NCBI GenBank assembly: GCA_004352715.1
Contig: SCFE01000002.1
Span: 3,792,091 to 3,856,090, forward strand
Reading direction: 5' to 3'
DNA: 64,000 bases
Source of the DNA: Hofstenia miamia
Taxonomy: Eukaryota > Xenacoelomorpha > Acoela
Shown one piece after another: positions 35,718 through 48,686 of this stretch. Numbering within the stretch: the stretch's first letter is position 1; every line of letters starts with the position of its first letter. Under the pieces are notes generated by a model, which saw nothing but the letters and a program-made list of their open reading frames with translations, did not search any database and was not told where the DNA came from. The position numbers and the translations under genes are program-made.

Positions 35718-37998
35718 GAAATTAAATATAAACATATATGTATGCAATAATCATGTTTTGAGTTTTATCAACTGCAAAATATACAATTCCTCCATATGAG
35801 AAAACATAGAATGATAAAAGAAATGACGATAAAACAAATAATGAGCAGAATAATGCAATTGTATAGGAATATGCTTGTTGGAGGAATTTCTGAAACTAGC
35901 TAAATCAATGAAAAACATCAATAGAAATTTTTGTTAAACATGCATAGTTCGAATTTGTACACAAGCACGACCAAAGCAGCAGATTTATTTTTGTGACTAT
36001 AAAAATGTTTTCTGCTTTTGCTTCAGGAAAGCTTTCTTTAATATTTTTTCACCATTATTTAAATGTATTCTGGCTTTTTTACATTACTGGTTTCAAATAT
36101 TAGTCATTAAATATTATCATTGCCATAATTATACATTTCTAGATTAGCTCTGGAAAAAATTACAAATCTTTTCTAAAAAAACTCCAATATTGTTAGCAAT
36201 TAAACATTCTTTTTTAAACAACTATGTAATCAAAACTGCCATAATAATACTTGAATTGCAGCTTATTACAATTTTTGTATTCTATTTATCTGATAAACAA
36301 GATCATATAAAATTAACAAAGTAATAATAAAAGACTTATTTATAAAAGTCTTAGCAATAAAGCTTAAAGTCACATCATCTATCATGTTTTGTGTGCATTA
36401 TAGACAGTTACATATTTAGCAACTGTTCTGAAATTGAATTGCGGAATTATGTCTTTAAACGACTGAAGGCATTGAATGACCGTTCGGCTTCACATGATTT
36501 ACGTTGCAGCTAATGTTTTCTAATGAATATTGTCTGAAATTTGGAATATAGTAATCCCACCGAAATATAAAGGGCTAATGGCAAATGCTTGAAATAAATG
36601 AATTTTTGTATGAGGAACAATTTGTAAATCGATCGGTATTCCAAAATATTTATAAGAATAGACACTGTAAAATCTATGTGACCCATTATATTTATATTCA
36701 AGTCAGCATCTGATGCAATTATCCAGACAAAACAAAACTTGCAAAATTTTTTGGAAGTCTGAAAATATTTTGCTATTGTAGAGTTGGATTTCAGATGTTT
36801 ATACTCAATAGACCATACCATAACAATTTGATAAAAAGTTAAAATGAAAAGGTTTGCATAAATGTATGATTAGGATAAATTTAAAAGTATTTAGCTGATA
36901 GGAAAAGCGAGTCAAAATCAACACTACTGTCTAACTCGAGTAACCATTATTAGACCTATATAGTGTCATGAAAATGTAATCCAAAATATTGATGATAATG
37001 TATATTCTGCTTTTTGACAAATCGAATATACAAGTATAATAGTAATAATGATATTAATAATATAACTTTATCAAACTGTAAATGGCTGTCACTATATAAA
37101 TTTACAACTTTGAACGTCATATTCAGTCTCAAAAAATGTCCAGAATAACATAAAAATATTTTTTAGACAGTTTCAATCAAAATGGCAAAAAGTGTATTTT
37201 TTACAAAAAAAAACGTTTTCAACGTTTACAACAATGTTTATTTTTTGCTTTTAGACAGACCGAGCTCAGGGTAATAAAATTTTGCTAAAACAACTATAGT
37301 AGCAAACATTGAATTATTATAAACTTATCAACATTAATTTTTCGTTTCATACACCTCAAACAAAACACAGGCTTTGCTATTTTTGCGGTAGAAAATCGCT
37401 TATAAAAGTGCGCCTGAACGAAACCAAAAAAATATTTTCCAAACTTTCCTAGATAAATTTGAAAAAAAGAGTTGAAAAAACACTGCAAAAAGACAGTTTT
37501 CTTACACAATGCTTAAAACATGTTTTAAACAGGTCCTGTTTGAAACATGCCAGCCCAGGTTTCAAAAGGGCACACGCATATCTTAATTCTTAACAGTTAA
37601 AAAGTTGGGCAGATCTGAAAAAAATTATTTTTACGTGTAGTTTTAGACTTCTTAATTTTTACAAATATTGAAAAATAATGTTTGTAGACCTAATTAATTT
37701 ATTATTTTTCTTTTGTATGTATTTATCTACATGTATGGAATCGAGCGCTTTCGAGAAATCCAAGCAATTGAGGATTATTAATTATAATTTATGGTTTCTA
37801 TCCATTTTTCAGTTGCTTCCACTAAAACGTCGGTAGTAGAAATACCCTTACAAAAACCATATTGTATTTGGTGTAAAGATTATCTAAAGTAACATAAATG
37901 GAACATTAGTGTTGTTAAGGAAACTCTAGCCACACTAAAATTTCATTGTGAACCTTTGTCCTACTTAAAAATTGATCTAAGTAAGTATTGCTATATTA
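35718..37998 (+). repeat. 2281-bp duplication, copy 2
   Basis: Second copy of 33432-35712, offset 2286 bases. Perfect identity over 2.3 kb with an N join suggests a haplotype or scaffolding duplicate rather than a biological tandem. Confidence 0.9.
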
Positions 37999-38670
37999 GG
38001 GTGGAGAGAAAAAATTTTAGAAATAAAAAAAAGTGTAGTTTTTAAGACCTAACAAATGGTCTGCAACTCTAATAAAAACTAGTTTGATGCGACTGACCCC
38101 CCTTTTCATTAAATAATTCCTCAAATGTTATCTCTAGTGTCATTATCTCTAAATAATAAACGATTGCTTAAATGTTCGCAATTTAAAAAAAGTATTGATC
38201 AAATCGAAAAATAAAAAACAGATTCACATGAATCTATTGATTATCTAGAGAATGGTATAATTTTAATGGCCATAGCGTCAAAATTAACTTTGTAGTTGCC
38301 TTCAGAATTTATACTACCCAAGCATTAAATTCGCTTTACATGTATGGAGGTCATTGACTGAATAGTAGAGAAATAAAAGGAAACTTTAATGTTTATCATG
38401 AGAAGGGAAGTGAGAAAAAGTTGTCAAAGTTTGTATGGGTTTTCTTAGTTTTTCAAAGCTCTACAAAATGGTTTACAACATGAGGCCATAGCTATAATAT
38501 CGAATTGGTTTTTGAAAAAGTGGTGTTTCAATAGAATTGAACTGTTGCTCGTTGAAAAGAGATAGCAAACCCCAAACCACTTTTATTAGAGTTTTAGACC
38601 ATTTGTCAGGTTTGAAAAACTACACTTTTTTTATTTCAAAAAAAAATTTTTTCACTCCACCTTATTGCTA
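37997..38670. mobile_element. Transposon with about 95-bp terminal inverted repeats
   Basis: The left arm begins GGGTGGAGAGAAAAAATTTT and contains AAGTGTAGTTTTTAAGACC and ACAAATGGTCTGCAACTCTA. The inverse of the right arm (38670-38570) gives the same order: GGTGGAGTGAAAAAATTTTT, AAGTGTAGTTTTTCAAACC, ACAAATGGTCTAAAACTCTA. TA or TTA borders both ends. AGGGTGG-type ends are common in mariner-like MITEs. A frame at 38537-38740 is only arm sequence. Confidence 0.75.
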
Positions 38671-39238
38671 CATAATTTCTCAAAGTTGCAAAATTCCACT
38701 GTATGACAAAAAAAACTCCCTCAATTTAGAAATCTTATAATAGCGACTATACATCTACCAGAAATCAGTAGCTACATAGTACTGGCTAAAACTATGCGAA
38801 CACTAGTTTTCTCAACTTTTTGAATAATAAAAAAACTTCAATTGTGAAATGTTTTTATTTAGGCAAAAGACTACATTAACATACTTTGATTAACCCATGC
38901 TCAAAATTATGAGGACATGAAATGAATCTATTCAAACATCATTAAAAGACTTAATAAGCTAAGTCTAATTTTCTACCTTTTCTTCCAAAAACCTATATGC
39001 AACGATCTTTCATCCACGAAATAAGCTTCGCCATTAAGCTGTTCTCAATCAATTTTCACTGACACGATATTTCTTTAATAAATACTTCCTTAGAATCAAA
39101 TTTTCTTCTCCCATTATCTTAAACGCGCCAAGCATCATCAAATATTTTCAATGAGATTTAGATTTGGGGATCTTAGTGATAAATTCATAATGGTAATATT
39201 TTGTTATTTACAAACCTGTTTTTGCTTCTGTTCTATAA
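38671..39238. other. Non-coding; old Tc1-like or unknown remnant possible
   Basis: A few Tc1-like word fragments on the minus strand near 39050-39160 (a stretch reading like LKIFDDAWRV..) are too decayed to call. Nothing else is seen. Confidence 0.25.
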
Positions 39239-41472
39239 TTTGCACAAAGAAGCAGAAATTCACTAATTGTTTCAATATAATTACTTGCATTTGTCGATTT
39301 TCCATCAATTTTAAATGATTTTTCCTGTGGAAAAAAATGCTCTTCAACTTACTATGGAGTCACCACTTCATGTCCGCCCAATAATGATTTGTCAAATTAC
39401 AGGTCTGAGCGATTTCATTTTTGTTCAAGAAAACAAAAATATTAGTTTCCATATCATTTTGGTCAGAACTTTATTATTAACTGCGTTAGTACTACATATT
39501 TTGTAAATAGCTTTGTAACAGTTTGTGTAATGTTTTAATGAGGAACTTGNCAGGAAAGTTTACTGCATAATTTTATCAAACTAGATATGATATTATAAAT
39601 TCGATTTAATTATTTAATGCTTGTCTTGATAACAGAATGTAATACGAATTTCAATAGGCAGTGTAATTACATTGACTCATAGATCTTAAATTGATTTTAT
39701 GTTACACGATATTTTATGCTCTGAATTCTTCCTTGAAATTTGCAATATTTAATGTTGGGATCTATAAATCCCATTGAATATGTTTTAAACGACATAATTT
39801 GTCAATGAATATCAAAGATTCCATGCATTGTAACATAGAAGAACGATCTTAGTCCATTGGAGATCCTGCTTTAAAATTCAATATAAGATATGCGTTCATT
39901 GGTTTCTTAATGAGCGATTATTTTTTCTTCAAGTTATTGAAAATAGTGTTCTGCGGGCAAGNNNNNNNNNNNNNNGTCTTGTATAAAATAAAATCAGTCC
40001 CATAATATAAATTTGCACAAAGAAGCAGAAATTCACTAATTGTTTCAATATAATTACTTGCATTTGTCGATTTTCCATCAATTTTAAATGATTTTTCCTG
40101 TGGAAAAAAATGCTCTTCAACTTACTATGGAGTCACCACTTCATGTCCGCCCAATAATGATTTGTCAAATTACAGGTCTGAGCGATTTCATTTTTGTTCA
40201 AGAAAACAAAAATATTAGTTTCCATATCATTTTGGTCAGAACTTTATTATTAACTGCGTTAGTACTACATATTTTGTAAATAGCTTTGTAACAGTTTGTG
40301 TAATGTTTTAATGAGGAACTTGCAACAAATACATATTTCTGAACTGTACTATTTGGAGAGAAAATTAATAGAAAGTACACGTATCAGGTATTTAATGTTT
40401 TTGAGAAATTCTGAATTTTACACTTAAAAATGTTGACATAATAATACAGCTTCTAAGTATTCTCAATGTAATAATTCAGTTATGGCCACGTTTTGTTATA
40501 TACATGTCAAACTTTGGAATGTCGTCCAATCAAGGCAATACTAGACGGTATCCAACAAATGTAGTCAGAGATTAACACATGACTATATAATTTTATAGAT
40601 ATACATTTTATTAATTCAGAATCTTAGTGGAGAATTGTCGAGCAATTTTTTAAGTGTGTTGTAGTCGTTAAGATCTGGAATCGGAAACTTTTTATCAATG
40701 TCGATTTTTAATGCTAGAAATTGCATTATTAGATTGTATGTTTCATTTTCTTAGCGTCGTCAGGAAAGTTTACTGCATAATTTTATCAAACTAGATATGA
40801 TATTATAAATTCGATTTAATTATTTAATGCTTGTCTTGATAACAGAATGTAATACTAATACTCTTACATCTGAAATTGTAATTACATTGACTCATAGATC
40901 TTAAATTGATTTTATGTTACACGATATTTTATGCTCTGAATTCTTCCTTGAAATTTGCAATATTTAATGTTGGGATCTATAAATCCCATTGAATATGTTT
41001 TAAACGACATAATTTGTCAATGAATATCAAAGATTCCATGCATTGTAACATAGAAGAACGATCTTAGTCCATTGGAGATCCTGCTTTAAAATTCAATATA
41101 AGATATGCGTTCATTGGTTTCTTAATGAGCGATTATTTTTTCTTCAAGTTATTGAAAATAGTGTTCTGCGGGCAAGATACATGTTAATCGGAGGGATGAT
41201 AAGTCTGAATTTTTTTACTATTGTCAAATTTNGATCTATAAATCCCATTGAATATGTTTTAAACGACATAATTTGTCAATGAATATCAAAGATTCCATGC
41301 ATTGTAACATAGAAGAACGATCTTAGTCCATTGGAGATCCTGCTTTAAAATTCATTGGTTTCTTAATGAGCGATTATTTTTTCTTCAAGTTATTGAAAAT
41401 AGTGTTCTGCGGGCAAGATACATGTTAATCGGAGGGATGATAAGTCTGAATTTTTTTACTATTGTCAAATTT
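39239..41472 (+). repeat. Cluster of overlapping duplications around N joins
   Basis: 39239-39549 equals 40012-40322. 39551-39961 is nearly equal to 40761-41176, with a small replaced patch near 39643. 40974-41230 recurs at 41233-41470 with a 17-base deletion. N joins lie at 39550, 39962-39975 and 41232. The order looks like several haplotype contigs stitched together. No gene. Confidence 0.85.
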
Positions 41473-42265
41473 TATGTCAAATCAAAAACTATTAAAAACG
41501 CTTGATTGATGGAGTATTTTTTCAGCAGTGGCCATTTGTAATCAGCTGGTGATTTTTTTATTTTGGCTGTTTGTGGTCTCGGAGTTTATTGATTGCAGAA
41601 GAATCTCCTTTCCCATTATTAAATTCTATGTCCTGGTATCAACATTGTTCTAAAAATACAATTTTTACTCAGCAGCTGAGATAAAAGTTCAGTTTTTTTC
41701 TAATAATCTTTTAAATTTACAATGAAGAAGACAACTAAGTGTAAGAAAGTCTGTGCGTAAATAATTAATGACGTCATTGCGTGAAATATGAAAATTTAAT
41801 ATTCTTCGAAATTTCTACTTACATAATAAATAAGCAAAATCGAACTTTAACTATTTCCTTATGTCCCTCAAACCATTGAAGCGTACTATGCGCACTGGGG
41901 TTGGAGAATTTCCATATTTTACTGGGACCGAGATTGAGTGCGGTTTTGAAAGATAAATTGAATAAAAAACACTCCTATGGTACCTTCTGTGTTTGCATCT
42001 TTATTAGATCGCGATTTATGAGCAATTTTTGGAATCTTATTTTTCTTAGTATGAGCTTATTACGTATTACTTGCAAAATACGGAAATAGAACCGAAGAAA
42101 AAGGTTTCTCAAACTTTCTTAGCCATAAAATATATAAAGCATTCAGTTTTTGGCCAATTTCCCCGTTGTTTGCATATTTCGTGAGGCCATCACATGAAAA
42201 CAAAAAATTTTGGGATATTATTATCAAAAACCTAACAATGAACAAATAGTCATAATGCATTTTAT
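41473..42265. other. Non-coding; nothing recognised
   Basis: Short frames on both strands (41901-42089, 42060-42260) have no recognisable motifs. Confidence 0.4.
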
Positions 42266-42280
42266 AGATATAATAATAAT
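42266..42280 (-). repeat. (TTA)n tail of the second LINE
   Basis: Five TTA units on the minus strand directly after an AATAAA signal mark the LINE 3' end. Confidence 0.75.
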
Positions 42281-44573
42281 AATAAACTTTATTATAAGCT
42301 TACAATACAGTAAACTACACTATAAACTACAAAATTATAAAAAATAAGAAATATAGATCAGAGAAGATGGTCTTTGATGAGAATATTTCGGTGGATTGTT
42401 TTTTTTTTAATTTTGATGTAGCCTATGAAGTTCTTTTGCTAATGAATTGTTTTAGTTAGTGGATGTTTTTGAGAGTCTTCGATGTGTCGATGTAATGCTT
42501 TGTCTTTTGCTTTAATGATGTTTAAAATATTTAATTCTTTAATACTAAGTTTATATTTAAAGGGCTTCTTGTATATATTGGTAAGCTTAGATAAAGATGT
42601 TTCTGATTCACCTGCATATACTTGTAATTATAATAGAATTAACTAGTTAATTAAATAAAATTTCAGTTTCGTCTTGATTTAAAAATCTTTTTACTTTTCA
42701 AATTATATAGAAATTTCTAATTGAGTAATATGTTCTTTAAATGAAAGCTTGTTATTTATGGTAAATCCAACATATTTTATTGTTGTTACTGAGGAATAGC
42801 AATTAATTTTAGATATATTATCAACAAATTTCTTTTCAATGGTATACTCATTTCCAGCGACTTTTCATAATTAACTTCAAATTTGTTTTCTGCATACCAA
42901 GATTTGATCATTTTATAAATTGAATTTGTTAAGTCAATGTTTTTAAGAGTTGGAAGGCATATCAGTGTATCATCAGCATATTTAATAATAAAACCATTTT
43001 TAATATTTAAGGATTCACAATTTAAATAATCAATACATATATTGAACAGTTAACTGGGCCACAAAAGGAACCTTGAGTAACACCTTTGCTGATCTTTTCC
43101 ATATACGAAAGTCTGTTATTTGCCGCCAATCACCAATGAAACTATCAAGCCTATTAATGATGTACGGATTTAAATGTGTTATATTGTTTAACTTTTCAAA
43201 TAAAATGTAGGGATTTACATTGTCAAAGGCTTTCCTTATATCAAGGCTGATTAATCTTACATAATCATAATTTCCATTATTATATGACTGAATTCTATTT
43301 TGTAATTCAATAATGTCATTTATTGTTGTTCCATTTGTTCGTAATACATGCTGATTTATATTTAAATGACTATTGTAGGCATCTTTGATATGATCATTAA
43401 ATACAAGTTTTCAAAAATTCATGACAATATTGAAGTAATGCTAATTAGTCTTAAATTATGCACTTTTGGAATTGGTATTTTCCAAATTTTCGGGAATTTA
43501 GTCGTTTTTAGCGATTCCTCAAATATATAATGAACTATTGGTGTAATTATATAAGAAAATTTTTTAATAAACCAATATGAGATTCCGTCGTAACCTGTTG
43601 ATGCTCTTTTGACGTTTTTCAATGCACTACATACTTGATGCATTGTTAGGGATGGAATCTCTTCACTATCTGTACTACGAGTTCTAGGTTGCTTGTGATT
43701 CAAATCATTTGATATATTAATAAAATTTTGTTGATTTACTTTGCATCAAATTCTTTATTCACATTTGATAGTTTATTGCATTTCATAAGTTCATTTATAG
43801 AAACCCACCGTTTTTTATTTTTCCTTGAAATACTTCTTTTAATTTCTTTATTAATTCTTTCAAACATTTCATTAGCTCTACGAAATTGTTCTTTACGAGA
43901 TAATTTCTTTTTTTCTCATAAATATTTAATTTAAGGAGTCATGAAAATTGGATCCTTATTTTTTATTTTAACATTAATAAGTGAACATGCTCTGTCAATG
44001 CAATTCTTCATTGTCTGACAAAATAATGTAGTCCCTTCATCAACATCGTATGAGTTCTTCAAAAACTTCAAAATTTATATTATTCATTAAACAGTTTAGT
44101 TTTTCAATGTTTTTCCAATTTTTAACTTGAAATGGAATTGTCAGTTTTTCTATATCTGTTATAAGTGAAAGTTCTGCTATTAATCCAAGATGATTAGTAG
44201 AAACCCTAGCTTGGAATGTATAACAATTTTTATATAAATTTGGATGAGAGGTTATAACATGATTTAGGTTTCTTAATTTTCTTGTATTTTTATGATTGAG
44301 TTTTGTCATACAGATAGAACTTGACAGCTCATCAACATTGAGATCATTAACGTCATCGCCAATAATAAAAATAATGCCTGACTACTTAAAAATAAATCTT
44401 CTATGCAATCTCACACTTCATTTTTCTTAGCAACCGATAAATCTAGTGTATTGTACAATCCGGCAATATACATTGAGTTCCTATTAAACATTATTTTGAT
44501 ACACAATAACTCTATATTATTTGCTTCAGTAAATACTACGAGATTATTTTCAATATTGTTCTTAACATATATA

Positions 44574-44768
44574 CAGGGTGGGCCAAAAAAATGTTACCAC
44601 TTTTAATCATACACAGGTTTTCAAAATGAACATTTTCGAAATTTTTTTTACAGATTTCTAACATTATATGAATAGAATGCTTTCGAGCCATTGGGGTGAG
44701 AACTCAGTGTAGTAATTTTGAAAATGGTTAGAATATAAAAAGTGGTAACATTTTTTTGGCTCACCCTG
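44574..44768. mobile_element. 195-bp Tc1/mariner-type MITE
   Basis: Ends CAGGGTGGGCCAAAAAAATG and, inverted, CAGGGTGAGCCAAAAAAATG continue with TTACCACTTTT, giving about 31 bp of terminal repeat with one mismatch and TA on both sides. It sits inside the endonuclease region of the LINE, so it is younger than that insertion. No coding sequence. Confidence 0.9.
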
Positions 44769-44900
44769 TATATACACCACAACCATTGTGCCTTTTATTC
44801 CCAATTTCCCGATCTTTTCTAAAACAAATATATCCAGCCAGTTGAGGAGAACTATGTACCACGCATGGTTTCTAAAGACCTCAATCAAAAGCCCGGGACT

Positions 44901-47900
44901 AGTAGGGTTAAAATGGAGCGATATAATCTAGTTTATGGGAAATGGCACCAAAATATTTAGCATTGCTTAACCCAGTTATTCATCAAAGCAGTGAAAACCG
45001 CATGTTGCCGGGCTCTCAAATATACTAGCTGAAATTCTTACAGACCTTCAGGCTAAATAATTCTTTTTACAAGTTGCTGCAAGCAATGTCTTAGATGTAT
45101 TGATCAATTCTAAAGATAATCGATTATGGATTACTTTTATGAAATTTTTGCTAGATTTTTGTCGTTAAATTTTATTGTCTCAGGAATTATAATTTAAATA
45201 CATTCATTAACTTTGTCATCGTTCAAATAATTCTTGTTACTGTACTAGTAGCTCATGTGTAGATTTACAAAATTGAATATTTGTAATTAACAGATTATCA
45301 ATAACTTGACTTAATGTAATTTGTGAACACAGCTTAGAATTCCATATTCATATTGTATGCAAATTCATAATTTTAATTTGGCACGTGTGCACATTCTAAG
45401 CCAATCTGAATTCAATTTTATATTTTTAATATCTTAATCAGTAATTATTATATTGCATGTTTAGAAGCTCTATCATCTCTCTCGGATCCTAACAACATTC
45501 ACAAATTTACTAACAAGTTTATCATTCAGCCATGAAGAATCTCGATGGCATTTGTGTACATTGTCTTCTTGATTGTATATTATACATTACACGTTTTGCA
45601 ATAAAAGGATTCTACTTACACAATTAGTTCTCTTAGGTATTTAAAATGAATACATTTATAATACAAGACAAAATGAAACTTAAACCGCTTTGCTATTTCA
45701 GAATTTTGGCTTAGATGCAATTCTACAGAAATTTTGAATTTTAAGAGGAATACAAATCAACAAATCAAATCTATTAAGATTTTGAAAATAATACTTGATT
45801 TCCTTTTAATTACATTATAAAAAAGTTAAAAGATATTCTCCACCTGCACATCTTTCGTTGGAAATAATCACCTGTTATCCGGAAGTTCTGCGTGAATCTA
45901 ATCTAACTGAAGCTTTAGAACAGAAATTTAAATTCGAAATATAATGTATTTGGCGTAAAATTTAAATATTACAAACCATTTTTAGTCAATGGATGTCGTT
46001 TTTGGAAACCTTGCATCGGAATTCAGTAAGTTTATAAAAAAAACAAACAGGAACTTTAGAAAAAGATTTCCAATACAGATTATTGGTTAAAAATGTTTTG
46101 AATTTTAGAAATTACAAATTTCGCTCAACTTGAGCATCGCCCATTTACAAAATTTTCTCCCTCTCCCCCTCTCAGAAGAAGAAAGAAGAAATAGTTTGAA
46201 CAATAAAGAATACTGATAATTCTAAAAGCGTCAAGAAAAGAAATACAAACAAAATATAATAAAACAAAACACGAAATATTTACAAATAATAATAATTTAC
46301 TTGGGTTATGGCGATGTTATTTTCTATCAATAGAGTAATCAAGATTGTAGAATTTATAACCTTAACACTTCAGTGTTTTTATATTAAAGGCTCAAAGCAT
46401 TTCTTAATATCAATCTTAAGGTTTTTAAAGTATTTATTTCTTATACCTAATTACTTCAATTAAATGCGTTCTTTGTTTTGTTTATTATTATGTTTGTAAA
46501 AATGCTCATTAATTTGATTAAAATGGGTCTATAATTTAAGCAATCTTAAGGATCATCATTTTTAAATAGTGAGATATTTGCCAATTTAATTCGTCTGGAA
46601 AAAAGGAATATCTTATACAGGCATTTAAGATGTAACATATTGGTTCAGCTATTAAGAGGGGAGTGAGTTTTAGTAGCCAAATTGGTATTAAAGACGGTCC
46701 GCTGGATTTGTTTTCTAAGCAACGTATCGGCTTTATGATTTCATATTTAGTTGTAAAACGAAAGAAAAAGGTTGGAGTTCATTTGAGTTTGTATATGGCG
46801 AGCCGAATTTACACAAAATTAAAACGAGCAAAGCCGAGCTTAGAAATTTCGGTTCGTTGACAAGTCTCGTTTTCAGTAATAGAGACAAATGTGTCGTTTA
46901 AAACTATTTAACAAATATACATTAGAATTTAAACATTGAAATTAAATTTACTTTTTCAAGCTCCAGATATGCTGCTTGTGTTTTGCTTATAGTTTTTCTT
47001 ATAAACGTTTTGACGATAGAGCATTTCTTTTAAGAGGGTACCCATATAGAAAAATCTAAAATTCAAATAAGTTATCCAGGCAATATTAGGCTTATATGAT
47101 AAAGCAAGTTGGAAATTGTAGAAATTTGGTTTATAAAATTATTTTCCGTTCTGCTTGCCATGGTAACCACTAAATTAAAGGATATAATAAGGCTAAATTA
47201 AAAACCGTAATATCTGTATAACTAAAGTAGTTATCATTTTATATTTTACCTCTTCTTGTAGAGAATAAAATTCTCTATACAACTACAATAATTTTTTTAT
47301 GATCAACTTTACGACTTATTTACCTCATTAATACGCAAAATGTCATAAAATCACTGAACTAAATAGAAAATGGATTTTTTCTCATTATTAGTGTATACAG
47401 GAATTGTTCTGAAACAAACATGAGTTGTGATTGTTCGATTGTAGGAAAATCTGAAAAAAACTGTTAAAAAAGTAAATAGCATGACAGTATTCAGATTATC
47501 AGAAATTGTGTAAACTTTGAATTTTTTGAATAATTACCTAAGAATAAAAAATATTTTCAAAAAAAGAAATAAGCAGAATTATAAGAATGGATAAAAGTTT
47601 TAAAATATGCAAAAAATTTATAAAAATTACAAAAACCATTTTTCTGTAGGGGAACCGCCTTAACCAATTTTTTGCAACATTAGATTTGACGCATTTTAAA
47701 AATAGCCACAAACTTTTTATTGATATGAATTGATTCCCATTAGCTGCTTGAACATTAAACAAGAAACAACTGTTATTTTTGATATTTGATTTTAATTTTA
47801 ATAACTCCTGCGATTAATCTATTTTATTAGAATCATTAAAGATTTCCTTACGAGAATTTCATACCGAAGTTCTTAATGCGTTCTTAATAAAATTTCTTTA

Positions 47901-48252
47901 ACATTTAATTACAAGAGTTGCATACAGAAATAATTAAGGAGTTCTTAAACAGAAATTTTTTCATTTTTAAAACATCTTAAAAGACTTATTAGATTTTATT
48001 CAATTCTCATTGAGATTAAATTATCAGGGTTATCATATTAGATTTTCTTTAGTAGATCAATTAATAAAACGCTACATTTAATCCTCGAAATTTCTAAAGC
48101 TAATGATTGCTTTATTGTTATTGATTATTCTCCGAGGCAAATTCCTGTTATTCATTTGTGGATTTTATTTTCCAGTACCATTTTTTTTGTGTTCTAAATT
48201 CAAATTACATAAAAAATATTGTCTTTAAAATATAAAATCGAAAATACACGGA
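44901..48252. other. Non-coding downstream of the Rho-GEF gene
   Basis: No gene recognised. The plus-strand frame 46663-46860 has a GC-richer, codon-like texture (GPLDLFSKQRIGFM) but no known family or splice context. Confidence 0.4.
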
Positions 48253-48686
48253 TCATTGAATGCTTTTGCGCATTTGCCAAAATATTCCTGTGGTGAAATG
48301 TTCATCTTTGTCTTGACCTCGCCGTTGGGAATGTCGAAATGCCCCATTCCCAACAGACATGACGTGGGAAGTCATGTGAAGAAGAGACTGATTGTCAGAT
48401 TTGTTTGACACGGAAAGTACTGGAAATGCTCGAATCAATTTAGCTTCGATTTTTGTGGAACTAATTGACATCTCTTCTGACATTTCATGACTAGAAGGAT
48501 CTACTTCATCCAAGTAAAGAAAACTTTTGCTTCTGGCCTCATTCATAAAGTCATCATCATCTTCGTCTGAATCGTCATAACGAGGAGCACGTGCTCTAGA
48601 ATATTTTCGCATGTGAGTTGAGCGGCGCTTCTTGTCCTGTAGCGGTTTCATTGAAGTAGTAAACTCATCTATGATTTCATTTATAC
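48253..48686 (-). CDS. Rho-GEF last exon, disordered acidic tail
   Basis: INEIIDEFTTSMKPLQDKKR, then YDDSDEDDDDFMNEARSKSF, then Ser-rich sequence ending KDEHFTTGIFWQMRKSIQ and a stop. Acidic, low-complexity tail after the propeller; no domain is seen. Acceptor TTTTAG, phase 1 in. Confidence 0.85.

Larger units (their letters stand above)
42266..44900 (-). pseudogene. Second LINE (endonuclease and reverse transcriptase), decayed
   Basis: On the minus strand an endonuclease-like region (ANNIELLCIKIMFNRNSMYI near 44540; IIGDDVNDLNVDEL near 44360; STNHLGLIAELSL, with N for D of SDH, near 44185) precedes RT. RT blocks are RASTGYDGISYWFIKKF (about 43600), TKFPKIWKIPIPKVHNLRLI (about 43470), GVTQGSFCGP-like text near 43080 and the catalytic KYADDTLICLP at about 42975. 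The copy ends in AATAAAGTTTATTATTATTAT at 42290-42266, a (TTA)n LINE tail. Frames shift several times. It is interrupted by a mariner-type MITE at 44574-44768. Confidence 0.82.

Noticed and set aside
43728-43934. Plus-strand hydrophobic frame
   Set aside because: Antisense shadow of the LINE coding strand; the leucine-rich look comes from AT-rich antisense codons.
46663-46860. Plus-strand frame with codon-like texture
   Set aside because: No family, no splice sites or start context; too short to call.
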